Source: Scolanthus callimorphus
Lineage: Eukaryota; Cnidaria; Anthozoa; Actiniaria; Edwardsiidae
Direction: 5' to 3'
Assembly: GCA_033964015.1 (NCBI GenBank)
Contig: CM066922.1
Location: 25,538,961-25,602,960, forward strand
Length of the DNA stretch: 64,000 nt
The notes under the pieces are model-generated. The model worked only from the letters and a program-made list of their open reading frames with translations. It did no database searches and was not told the origin of the DNA. A program made the translations under genes and the position numbers. Below are positions 23,801 to 34,089 of the stretch, piece after piece (position 1 is the stretch's first letter; each line of letters starts with the position of its first letter).

Positions 23801-26800
23801 TTTTGTCCCTTTGTTTGGTAAATCAGGGTAAAATTAGAGACTTGGAAGAAAGACTTCGAGATGAAGCACATCACCGTAAACGATTAGAAGACAAGACTGC
23901 TGAGGTGAGAATCAAGGTTGGTTCTAGAAAGCCAGCAACGTTTATGGAAATTCCAATTTCCTCAGGTAATGCCATCTAAAATGTGTTGTTCAGTAATTGT
24001 AACATATTTTTGGTTCAAATATATTTTTTGCAGCTACAGACAGCAGCGGAAACCAATAGAATATTAATGAATATGGCATCACCACCATCTCCCAAACCCA
24101 AAAAGAAAAAGAAAAAAGTAAGAGTATTTAGTAAAATACACTCCTTCCGGCGGATTGGATATCGGCAGATAATGTCCAAGGATAAGAAATGGTACGAAAA
24201 ATGAACAGTTGAGCTACGAAGTTTTGAGGACCATTTCTCATCCGCCGATATACCAGTGAGCCAACAAGGGGTTTGACATTCAAATTTCTAGAGCGGATTT
24301 CAGATGAGTCATTCGCACTTACTTTGCGTACGTTTTGTTCAGAAGTGGGTTTTACTTTGCGCTTGGTTTGACACAGTCGTGTGAAATCGGCTTTTACAGC
24401 TAAAACCGTTGCATCGCACCATTGAAATGAAATGAAACTCCTGTCTCGCCTAGTGCAGTCAACTGGATTCCCTCTGAACTAAACCAGACAACGTCGCGAC
24501 AGAAAGCCAGGCAACTGCATGGGCGAAACAAGGCAAGAATGTGATAGGCTCACAAGATTTGATTGGCGGAACAGCAAAGTTTTGAACACGCGGGTCGCGA
24601 TGGAAAGATTTTAGCTGTAAAGGAAAGACTCAGTTTTGTTAGTATTATCCAGTATGTAACTAATGACTCTTTGCTCTCTGTTTTCAGTTAAAACCCAAAG
24701 TAAAGCGCCCTCCAGCGACGACATACCCTGCAGGGCATTATCATCTAAACCTTGGAACTATACCATTTGTTGTTGGCAAGGTGAGGCTGCATTTCCAAAC
24801 CCTTTTGAAAATTACAGGCACAAAACAAAAGCCGAAAGGTAGTTGAAGAGTTGTAATAAACCCGAGACCTATGGGACTCGATGTTTCCTGCTCTTGGTTT
24901 ATGTACAAAGTACTCCAAACACGACCTCAAAAACGAGCGACGTTAAAAACGTAACCAAAATACACGACTGCTAATACGTTGAATACCTGCCAACCTAAGT
25001 TTCCAGGTTTATAAGATTTACCCAAGTTTCAAGTTTTATTAAGATTTTTTAGACAGATTACAAAATATTACCGGCTGATCCGCAAAAAGTATAAACTAGT
25101 CGAGGCGGATCAGCCGTGCTTCTTTGAAAATAAATTAAATAGCTAAATAAATATAAATAATTTTGATAACAAGAGAAAAGGAGACAAGACCTAATTATAC
25201 AGAAAGCAACGAACAGTATAACATCATCAACATAGGTGATTTTTTTCCAAGAACAACATCAGTGGCACTATAAAAATCAAGTAAAATGTATATTCTTTTT
25301 CATATGTTGTAAAATTTATTGAAATTCAAGGTAGGGGTCTGATTCCTCTAGGATATCGATTGGTTCACAGAACTGAAAGGGCGGCATTGAATCTACGATT
25401 GGCACATTAGCACTATAACAGCGACTAGAAGGGGAGAAAATTCCAGACTGCGTTACTTAGCGCATCGTCGAAATGAACGTGAAAAAAAACACATGATTAT
25501 GAGGTTGATTTTTATATATTTGTGTCTCGTCTTTCCCTAGTCGGCCACCAAGTCACACTCAGTGGGTGCTAACATCCAACAAGCAATCCACTTACTAAAA
25601 GGGCACAACCCTCCGCTATGTGACGCAGTCTCTCGCGTCCAAAGACAGCACAGGCGGCCCAGCAGTACGGCTAGTTCTAGTGACTCCGAGTCAGGCTTCG
25701 AGGAATTGCTGCATGGGTTGCAAGATGAATTTGGACACATGAGCTTGTAAGTAAAGATCGCCTTGGACATAGATGAGTTCAAGCTGTCAGGTGCATTATG
25801 GGTAATCTTGTAATTCTCTGGTGCCAGACAAAACCGGATGTCCCAGATTATCCGGCTTGTCCATGTATGGTGATCGTCTTTGTCGGTTAGGCAGTTTCAA
25901 AATGGCGAGTGTGAATATCGGCCAATCAGAATCGGCCTATGATTGTCTGCCGCCAGAGCCTACGACGACAAACAGCAATGTGTATGAATGAACACTCTAA
26001 AATAGTCCGAACCAACAAAAAAAAGACCTAGAACCCCCACCACCTGCGCCCTTACCAGAGCGTTCTACACAAGTGTACTTCTGCAACCTACAACCATGTG
26101 GGACACTTGTGCATGTCAACTAACTATTGCAGTGTATTAGGGATAATCACTAAAATAAGTGCATTTGCAATTAAGCCTGGTGCACATTTGCGACATAACG
26201 ACATAAGAAAAATACCACAAAAAATAACTAAGATTGCTTTGGTGAAGTAATCTAATGATGATCCATGGGAAATACTGATTCTTTCAGTTGTTTTCCCGTG
26301 CTTTTTTCGTTACAACAAAACGTCGTTATGTCGCTAGTGTGCACCGGGCATTAGGGATAATCCCTATAATCTGTTCTTTACAACATGTTGGACGGAAATG
26401 TAATTCGAATCTTAGAGGAAATAGCATTCTCTGGCGTAAGAACCCGGCGTAAGAACTACTCCCATAGGGCACCATCGTGTTCGGTTCATATTTCATCATG
26501 ATACGATTCGTTGTACAAAACAAAGAAGCTTTGTAACGCAACTCGTGAACAATACACAGGTTCTTACACCGGGTTAAGACCAGCATTCCTATCCGAATTA
26601 TCTCCAACCACAGCAGCGATTATCAATAGTGCAACCTGGAGCGTCTATTGGCAGTAGCAAACATAATTTCTTGAGGAAACCTGTCATTTTAGCTTCGTGG
26701 ACGATTCCCGCTATAATGTATGCGAGCGCTGTATGTTGGTTCATTTGGCGACGAAAATGCAAAGGACGCTCACGCTGCATCCTGGTAGTTTTGACTCGAA

Positions 26801-27661
26801 GATCAAGGGCCCGGTTTGCAAAATGTGAACCCGCATTTACTACTCTTCCTAGGAGACCGTTTCACCTCTCGCGTGATCACCTTTTTTGTACCACGTGATG
26901 AGTTGCTCATGTACCACGTGATCAATGTTTGTGGGCGAAAACTTTGAGCGTTTGGTCTGCTACATTGTTGTGCTGCTTTCCAACAAAGTCTACGCCGAAA
27001 ACGGTTGATCACGTGGTACATAAGCTACCCATCACGTGGTACATAAAAAGGTGATCACGCGATGAATTTCAGAACAGCCGCCGGCGGGCTGAAATAGTAA
27101 ACCGAGAGGTGTAACGGTCTACTGGGAAGAGTAGTATAGTGTCCGCTTTGTCAGGACATATCTCATTCTTGGTGGTATTCGGGTTGCCCCGTCTCATGTC
27201 AAACAGTTTCGTTTTTGTCAAAACAATAACTGAAACAAAACGTTCGATTGATTTACTTTCCCAGTGAACATCAGGAACTAGCGCGACAGATCAACGAGAC
27301 GCTTGACCCACGACTACGAGAGGACCTTGAGCGCGAACTGGAACAACTAGTGGCGCGAATGGAGGCGAAAGGCGAACAAATTGCCATGGTGAAACGCCAA
27401 CAGGGCAAGGTGAAAGGCCAGCCAAAGAAACGAACGCGCCCGCGCTCAGCGGTCAGGCCCAAAAGTGCAAGCGCCGTCATACCATCCAGGGGCGGTCACG
27501 TGGAGATCATCACGACCGTCAAGACTAAGGGTTCAAAAACGGAAGTGGACAATAGAGTTGAGAAGCGAGCAGGAGTTAGGGCGGGGGAGAAATTAAAGGT
27601 TTTAAAAGGAATGCAGAATTTACAGAGCTCGTTAACTAAAGATGATTTACATTGGGATTGA
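17802..27661 (+). CDS. CEP57: CEP57/CEP57L1-family centrosomal protein, complete, nine exons
   Basis: Centrosomal, microtubule-binding coiled-coil protein; the family (CEP57, also called translokin, and CEP57L1) acts in centriole and pericentriolar organisation. Exons: 17802-17822 (MEDRDVG), 20638-20800, 21247-21426, 21571-21812, 23827-23904, 24034-24117, 24688-24780, 25541-25746, 27265-27661. All have GT/AG borders and compatible phases. They sum to 1464 nt, or 487 aa, close to human CEP57 (500 aa). Residues about 62-245 form the heptad-rich centrosome-localising coiled coil ([31 protein letters not shown]). A lysine-rich linker and GTIPFVVGK follow. The C-terminal microtubule-binding helix is [15 protein letters not shown] and [11 protein letters not shown]. 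The protein ends like the human one (LHWD). The tiny first exon rests only on its ATG, donor and phase and is the weakest part. Introns contain several transposons. The last three exons are duplicated downstream. Confidence 0.9.
18495..18705. mobile_element. MITE, 211 bp, C/G-rich ends
   Basis: GTGTGGTTCCA plus ATATCCATACCCCCC faces GGGGGGGTATGGATA plus TGGAAACACAC; the centre also pairs (CCCTTCCG / CGGAAGGG). In CEP57 intron 1. Confidence 0.75.
19450..19640 (+). repeat. Second copy of the dispersed repeat seen at 1-150
   Basis: Contains AAGGACGTTAAACCGTAGG, then GGACGTTAAAGAACCAC, the reverse-complement order of the first copy. It lacks a clear B box. Located in CEP57 intron 1. Confidence 0.5.
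20051..20572. mobile_element. MITE with AAGCCCTGGCCAAACG ends
   Basis: AAGCCCTGGCCAAACGAAAC faces GTTTCGTTTGGCCAGGGCTT. The interior is rich in ACTTGCG words. A related 75-bp piece sits at 19786-19860 and a diverged piece at 30420-30525. It ends 65 bp before CEP57 exon 2. Confidence 0.8.
20925..21190. repeat. Minisatellite, about 36-bp unit, seven copies
   Basis: Units centred on CCAAGTGTGAGATG then TTTTTCCTACCCTTCC, in the intron between CEP57 exons 2 and 3. Confidence 0.85.
21894..23334. mobile_element. 1.44-kb TIR transposon with 6-bp target duplication
   Basis: Ends CAGGGCCCGTGGTTTGATGC / GCATCAAACCACGGGCCCTG, flanked by TATAGT at 21888-21893 and 23335-23340. Subterminal AATTATGCG words repeat near both ends. 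No transposase ORF. It sits in the intron between CEP57 exons 4 and 5 and hosts another insertion. Confidence 0.88.
22040..22450. mobile_element. 411-bp MITE nested in the 21894-23334 element
   Basis: Ends CAGGGGCACCCAACGA / TCGTTGGGTGCCCCTG, flanked by TTTTGT on both sides (22034-22039, 22451-22456). A truncated relative is at 58032-58075. Confidence 0.88.
24291..24385. mobile_element. Partial GAGCGG-family MITE
   Basis: TA then GAGCGGATTTCAGATGA starts it; an ACAGTCGTGTGAAATCGG end is degraded. It abuts the next MITE. Confidence 0.5.
24393..24621. mobile_element. MITE, 229 bp
   Basis: Ends TTTACAGCTAAAA / TTTTAGCTGTAAA. The internal CGACAGAAAGCC and GATTTGATTGGCGG match the layout of the element at 3376-3668. 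It ends 45 bp before the duplication border. Confidence 0.65.
26173..26352. mobile_element. MITE, GTGCAC/CGACATAACGAC family (unit A)
   Basis: AAGCCTGGTGCACATTTGCG and CGACATAACGAC are inverted at the other end (GTCGTTATGTCG, GCACCGGGCATT). The unit B copy is at about 32629-32809. Confidence 0.75.
26841..27133. mobile_element. MITE with TACTCTTCCTAGGAGACCG ends (unit A)
   Basis: Inverted ends TACTCTTCCTAGGAGACCG / CGGTCTACTGGGAAGAGTA. The inner CGCGTGATCACC and TACCACGTGAT are also palindromically arranged. The unit B copy is at 33297-33561, with internal changes. Confidence 0.75.
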
Positions 27662-27750
27662 CGTAGGAGTGTTTGTAAATATTTCGATGAGTGTATATCT
27701 CCGGGGAGCGAAACATGGTTGCAGAACGATTCTGATGCGCTTGGGTTTGC

Positions 27751-27974
27751 CTAATGCCCGGTGTACACTAGCGACATAAGGACGTTATGTTGCAAAGGAT
27801 AAAGCATGGAAAAATAATTGAAATAATCGAAAATTTCCATGGATCATCATTAGACTACATCATCAAGGCAGTCTTCTGTGATTTTTGTGCACTTCATCTT
27901 TTTGAAACCACTAAATTTTGCTCGCGTGATATATTTTCTTATCTCGTTATGTCGCAAGTGTGCACCAGGCTTAA
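27751..27974. mobile_element. Second MITE of the CGACATAACG family (unit A)
   Basis: AATGCCCGGTGTACACTAGC faces CAAGTGTGCACCAGGCTT. The unit B copy is at about 34179-34408. It lies about 90 bp after the CEP57 stop and may overlap the 3' UTR. Confidence 0.75.
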
Positions 27975-28621
27975 AGACTGGTTTTCATATGTCGGGAACC
28001 GTTGGGGATGGTGGGGGGATGGTTGTTGCCCATCCATCCACGACAGTTCCCGACATACGAAAACACAGCTTCGCGGATGGTCGGCGATCGTTTCTATTCC
28101 CATCGCATCCCATTCAATCGCCGATGTCGCCGCCATTTCCCGATATGCGTTTTCATAAGAATTGGATTTACGGGGAAACCACGAGTGTGAACAGCATAAA
28201 GGCAGGGGTGGATCTAGGAATTTCAGAAAGGGATGGTGAAAACATGGAAGAAAATTTTCAAATTACAGTAAACGTATGGGGAAATCTCCCGAGAAGGGGG
28301 GGGGGGGGGGGGGGCGAAAAATTATATTTGTGAAAAGAAAACAATTCATAGTTCCGATCAAACAATGAAGCCATTTCACGCTATCTGGAGATACCAATCA
28401 GAGTTAGAAAGATTCTCCCATGGGAACTGATCGTGTCCCACAAACAGTATTTCAGGACTTCCGAAATCAGTCCGATGTGCAGCACTTTTTTGGCTTTTAT
28501 GACAGTATAAACTGAGATGATCCGAAGATAAAGATATCTGGTGAACCTAAGCGGGATCGGAATATTTTTGGAGGTTTTTAAAGTAAAACCCTAGTTTGTT
28601 TGTGGGACATAACAACAGTAA

Positions 28622-28948
28622 CTATGGCTTTGAATGACAGGTCGGAACTATGAATAACAGAGATGGCTGACTAATGCTCTTGGACGGTGTAACTCCATAT
28701 CGAATGAACCATGTTTTGCTTCCTACATGTAAATTATTACGGTAGTAGCTTCTAGTATCTCTATATACATCTTTATCTATTTCATAATAAAGGTTCAGGA
28801 GTGGCCTCATAACATTGTACCTGCCTTCACTAAACAGGGGAAATTTTCCTGGTCGGAAATTTGTCGACGCTGACAAATGAATGCGGGCGCATCCAAGAGG
28901 GCAGGCTTGTGAGTTTGCGCAAACGTCGCATTCCTGGCAAATTTTCAT
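28622..28948 (-). CDS. Hypothetical Cys-rich ORF inside unit A (doubtful)
   Basis: 108 codons starting MKICQECDVCANSQACPLGC. A possible donor (GGCAG|GTACAAT) lies after about 42 codons, so it could be a first exon. The same ORF exists in unit B (34556-34945). The two copies differ at about seven residues within 97, mostly non-silent, which argues against constraint. Not recognised; may be chance. Confidence 0.15.
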   Translation of the reverse strand: MKICQECDVCANSQACPLGCARIHLSASTNFRPGKFPLFSEGRYNVMRPLLNLYYEIDKDVYRDTRSYYRNNLHVGSKTWFIRYGVTPSKSISQPSLLFIVPTCHSKP

Positions 28949-29216
28949 GCTCCGGGTTAACTAAATCTCTGTTTTATTGCATTGGGACGGATTAATTTTT
29001 GCGGTCAAGACCGCCTAACAAAAGAAGTTCCGTATGATAGAACGCCAGGAGTAGACAGAGTTTGATTTCATGCAAATATACCAATACAATTTTTTCAGCC
29101 GACGAAACTAGCAAAAATAGTTCTGTTTCAAAAATGCAAGAATGAATGTATTCCGCCGCATTGTAAAGACAAAGGTTATGGGTTGCCTAGAAATTTAATT
29201 CAGAGTACGCTTTGAA

Positions 29217-29567
29217 ACATTCCCGAACCCAGAGCTCCCCGGCTCGTCGCCTCGCGGGGGAGGCTCGACCTCGTCCCCAGGGTCTTTCGGTCGTTTTTCA
29301 AAATGGCTTTGTTTCGAGATGGTCATGTGACTCAGCCTCCCCCAGGGTCTTCTCCCGAGCTAACCGCCATTTTGAAAACGACCAAAGACCCTTGGAACGA
29401 GGTTGGGGAGGCTCTGGTGACAGCCAATGACGCATGCGCGAGATTTAATACAGAGCCGCTGACAGAAAGATATTTCAACGCTTAAAATCAACCAATCAGC
29501 GACGGCCCTCAAATGGATGTCCCCAGAGCCTCCCCTGCGAGCTGGGGAGCTCTCGGTACGAGAATGG
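29217..29567. mobile_element. Foldback element (unit A)
   Basis: GAGCTCCCCGGCTCG and GCGGGGGAGGCTC mirror GAGCCTCCCCTGCGAGC and GGGGAGCTCTCGGT. The unit B copy is at about 35205-35592. Confidence 0.6.
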
Positions 29568-30211
29568 CTTTGAAAACACAATAAAGTCAAATTCGCAGAA
29601 TTATGGAAATCATGCAACGTTTACCTCCCGAGTAGTTCTCGTAAACATGAACCGTATAGTAAAGTGTCTGTTGATGTCGTCTTAGGCCAAGCACAAACGT
29701 CGAACTACTGTAGAACTAGTTTCCTTTTCCAAAAGATGCCGCTTCAATAGACTTCGCGATAGAAAACTTTGTTTGTATTGGTACGGCGCGACTCTGGCCC
29801 GTGTCATCAAACAGCACGCACAATTTGTGTAGAAGTGTTTTCTTTATTCAAATCTACAGTCATTCTACATTATCTTTCTACGTCTGACTAAATAGTTGGT
29901 TATCATTACCATAGATGCAAACCCAACAAGTCAAGAAAGGAAAATTTAGCGGTAGAAATGTTTGAGGAAAAATGAAATTTTTAGCAGGAGGTAAGGACAA
30001 GAAACCAGGGGCCGGTTCCTGAAAGGTTGGATAAAGTTATCCATGGATAAAAGTTATCTGTTGTATAGGACTTGTTCAGGATTTATCCGTTGGATAAGCG
30101 TTTATCTAAAGATAACTCTTAACTGACCTTCTAGGAACCGACCCCAGGAGAACCCCAGGAGACTCCCGTCAAAAGCGGGTGAGTTCGCATCTCTGCATTA
30201 CCTAGAGTAGC

Positions 30212-30351
30212 GCCCCCGGGGGGGGGGGGGGGACTCCCAGGATGATCGTCGGAAATTTTCAGTTTCACCCCTAAAGATATTATTCTTATTCCCTTAAGAT
30301 ACCTGGAACCCGAATTTTCCGACGACACTTTATTGGGAGTCCCCCCTGGGG
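30212..30351. mobile_element. Small MITE with C/G homopolymer end
   Basis: CCCCCGGGG run then ACTCCCA at the left faces TGGGAGTCCCCCCTGGGG at the right. GTCGGAAATTTTC and GAATTTTCCGAC are also inverted. Confidence 0.6.
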
Positions 30352-30559
30352 TTTAAGTGTGCTGTGTTCAAAAGTAGGGTGATCATATCATCAGCACGTG
30401 GAAGGGAGGAAAATGAAGTTGTTTATAATATTTTGCATCTCGTTTGGCTACGACAGTCCAAGTTTCTGCAAGTCTGCACAAGTCTAATCTTGGATCAACT
30501 TGAATCTCGTTTGTTCCAGGCCTTAGTATTGGACCTGAAGCTTACGGTTCACTTTCTGG

Positions 30560-31308
30560 TCAACTTGTTTTGTGTCGAGACTTTTGAAGATGAGCCTGTA
30601 GGCCCTTATTGAATGCAAATGTTTTGTCACATTGAAGACAGCGATGTAACTTTTCAACATGCAACTGTGAATGCCTTTTAACTGCTCCTTTGCGTCGGAA
30701 TCTCTTGCCACATACAGAACATTCGAATGGCTTTTCGTCGCTGTGAACCAGCTGATGTCTTTTGAGGTTGTCGTTTCTGGCAAACATTTTATCGCATGCA
30801 GGACATTTGTATGTTTTGATTCTTGACACTTGTACATGGTTCCAGTTATGCTCATCAAAAGCCCGTTCATTGTCAAACTGCTTGTCGCATTTTTCACATT
30901 TAAAATGGCTGCCACTGACCATGGAATGACTTGCAGATCTCAACCGCTGCAGTCCCTGAGCAATCGGTACCACCCTCCCTTGGGTGACAAGAGTTGCCCC
31001 ACCCTGGCTCTGTCTGTCTCTACCTACCCCACTCATCTGCTGAGAGTCAGCACTCATGCCCCCCTGACTCTGATTATCATCCCTCTCTCTATCTTCAGTT
31101 CGGCACACATTTGCACTTGAACTCTGAACCATGCCCTGGGAACTCATGCTTTGCATACATACTCCACTTAGGACTAAACGTTCAGAACTGCACGTTGCTG
31201 TATCATGACCAGGTAACTTTAGATGTGTTCCATTTTTGCCACCTATGTTATCAATTTCCATAACTTCTTCTAAAGGTGCTCCACTATTAGTATCCTCGCT
31301 GCAAGTTG
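30560..31308 (-). pseudogene. 5'-truncated C2H2 zinc-finger gene copy at the duplication junction
   Basis: This is the 3' part of the large exon of the neighbouring zinc-finger gene, cut at 31308 where duplicated CEP57 intron sequence begins. All four C2H2 fingers and the stop remain open. The N-terminal region, the ATG exon and the promoter are absent. Compared with the intact gene at 36962-38767, it has about 14 amino-acid differences, some inside fingers (TCDKT to ACDKM), and only a few silent ones. That pattern suggests relaxed constraint. An internal ATG at 31261 could start a 233-aa protein if the region were transcribed. Confidence 0.8.
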
Positions 31309-31330
31309 ACTCTTTGCTCTCTGTTTTCAG

Positions 31331-34089
31331 TTAAAACCCAAAGTAAAGCGCCCTCCAGCGACGACATACCCTGCTGGGCATTATCATCTAAACCTTGGAA
31401 CTATACCATTTGTTGTTGGCAAGGTGAGGCTGCATTTCCAAACCCTTTTGAAAATTACAGGCACAAAACAAAAGCCGAAAGGTAGTTGAAGAGTTGTAAT
31501 AAACCCGAGACCTATGGGATTCGATGTTTCCTGCTCTTGGTTTATATCCGCATGTAAAAAGTACTCCAAACACGACCTCAAAAACGAGCGACGTTAAAAG
31601 CGTAACCAAAATACACGACTTTGCTAATACGTTGAATACCTGCCAACCCAAGTTTCAAGTTTTATAAAGATTTTTTAGACAGATTACAAAATATTACCGG
31701 CTGATCCGCAAATAGTATAAACTAGTCGAGGCGGATCAGCCGTGCAATGCTTATTCTTTTTCATATGTTGTAAAATTTGTTGAAAGTGAAGGTAGGAGTC
31801 TGATTCCTCTAGGATATCGATTGGTTCACAGAACTGAAAGGGCGGCATTGAATCTACGATTGGCACATTAGCACTATAACAGCGACTAGAAGGGGAGAAA
31901 ATTCCAGACTGCGTTCATTTCGTCGAAATGAACGTGAAAAAAAAAACATGATTATGAGGTTGATTTTTATATATTTGTGTCTCGTCTTTCCCTAGTCGGC
32001 CACCAAGTCACATTCAGTGGGCGCTAACATCCAACAAGCAATCCACTTACTAAAGGGACACAACCCTCCGCTATGTGACGCAGTCTCTCGCGTCCAAAGA
32101 CAGCACAGGCGGCCCAGCAGTACGGCTAGTTCTAGTGACTCCGAGTCAGGCTTCGAGGAATTGCTGCATGGGTTGCAAGATGAATTTGGACACATGAGCT
32201 TGTAAGTAAAGATCGCCTTGGACATAGATGAGTTCAAGCTGTCAGGTGCATTATGGGTAATCTTGTAATTCTCTGGTGCCAGACAAAACCGGATGTCCCA
32301 GATTATCCGGCTTGTCCATGTATGGTGATCGTCTTTGTCGGTTAGGCAGTTTCAAAATGGCGAGTGTGAATATCGGCCAATCAGAATCGGCCTATGATTG
32401 TCTGCCGCCAGAGCCTACGACGACAAACAGCAATGTGTATGAATGAACACTCTAAAATAGTCCGAACCAACAAAAAAAAAGACCCAGAACCCCCACCACC
32501 TGCGCCCTTTCCAGAGCGTTCTACACAAGTGTACTACTGCAACCTACAACCATGTGGGACACTTGTGCATGTCAACTAACTATTGCAGTGTATTAGGGAT
32601 AATCACTAAAATAAGTGCATTTGCAATTAAGCCTGGTGCACACTTGCGACATAACGACATAAGAAAAATACCACAAAAAATAACTAAGATTGCTTTGGAT
32701 GAAGTAATCTAATGATGATCCATGGGAAATACTGATTCTTTCAATTATTTTCCCGTGCTTTTTTCGTTACAACAACGTCGTTATGTCGCTAGTGTACACC
32801 GGGCATTAAGGATAATCCCTATAATCTGTTCTTTACAACATGTTGGACGGAAATGTAATTCGAATCTTAGAGGAAATAGCATTCTCTGGCGTAAGAACCC
32901 GGCGTAAGAACTACTCCCATAGGACACCATCGTGTTCGGTTCATATTTCATCATGATACGATTCGTTGTACAAAACAAAAGGAGCTTTGTAACGCAACTC
33001 GTGAACAATACACAGGTTCTTATACCGGGTTAAGACCAGCATTCCTATCCGAATTATCTCCAACCACAGCAGCGATTATCAATAGTGCAACCTGGAGCGT
33101 CTATTGGCAGTAGCAAACATAATTTCTTGAGGAAACCTGTCATTTTAGCTTCGTGGACGATTCCCGCTATAATGTATGCGACCGCTGTATGTTGGTTCAT
33201 TTGGCGACGAAAATGCAAAGGACGCTCACGCTGCATCCTGGTAGTTTTGACTCGAAGATCAAGGGCCCAGTTTGCAAAATGTGAACCCGCATTTACTACT
33301 CTTCCTAGGAGACCGTTTCACCTCTCGCGTGATCACCTTTCTTGCACCACCTGATGAGTTGCTTATGTACCACGTGATCAATGTTTGTAGCGGACCAAAC
33401 GCTCAAAGTTTACGCCCAACATTGTTGTGCTGCTTCCCAAAAAATTCTACGCCCAAAGCGGTTAATCACGTGGTACATAAAAAGGTGATCACGCGATTAA
33501 TTTGAGACAGCCGCCGGCGGGCTGAAAAACCGAGAGGTGTAACGGTCTACTGGGAAGGGTAGTATAGTGTCCGCTTTGTCAGGACATATCTCATTCTTGG
33601 TGGTATTCGGGTTGCCCCGTCTCATATCAAACACTTTCGTTTTTGTCAAAACAATAACTGAAACAAAGCGTTCAATTGATTTACTTTTCCAGTGAACATC
33701 AAGAACTAGCACGACAGATCAACGAGACACTTGACCCACGACTACGAGAGGACCTTGAGCGCGAACTGGAACAACTAGTGGCGCGAATGGAGGCGAAAGG
33801 CGAACAAATTGCCATGGTGAAACGCCAACAGGACAAGGTGAAAGGCCAGCCAAAGAAACGAACGCGCCCGCGCTCCGCGGTGAGGCCCAAAAGTGCAAGC
33901 GCCGTCATTCCGTCTAGGGGCGGTCACGTGGAGATCATCACGACCGTCAAGACTAAGGGTTCAAAAACGGAAGTGGACAATAGAGTTGAGAAACGAGCAG
34001 GAGTTAGGGCGGGGGAGAAATTAAAGGTTTTAAAAGGAATGCAGAATTTACAGAGCTCGTTAACTAAAGATGATTTACATTGGGATTGA
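31331..34089 (+). CDS. Second copy of the last three CEP57 exons
   Basis: Exons 31331-31423, 31996-32201 and 33693-34089 repeat CEP57 exons 7-9 with identical lengths (93, 206 and 397 nt), phases and splice signals. They encode GTIPFVVGK, the Ser-rich segment and the whole microtubule-binding C-terminus up to the stop. The upstream six exons are not duplicated. By eye, the three exons differ from their partners at 15 sites: 14 silent and one Gly-to-Asp change (QQGK to QQDK). Exon 6 of the parent ends in phase 0 and exon 7' starts in phase 0, so the parent transcript could splice into this set. Alternatives are an unexpressed fragment or a chimeric transcript. Confidence 0.8.

Larger units (their letters stand above)
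24666..31308. repeat. Segmental duplication, unit A
   Basis: A 6.6-kb block repeated directly downstream with high identity. It starts in CEP57 intron 6 and ends inside the zinc-finger large exon. It contains CEP57 exons 7-9, several MITEs and the truncated zinc finger. Unit A alone has about 175 bp near 25114-25295 and the segment 30083-30290. Confidence 0.9.
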
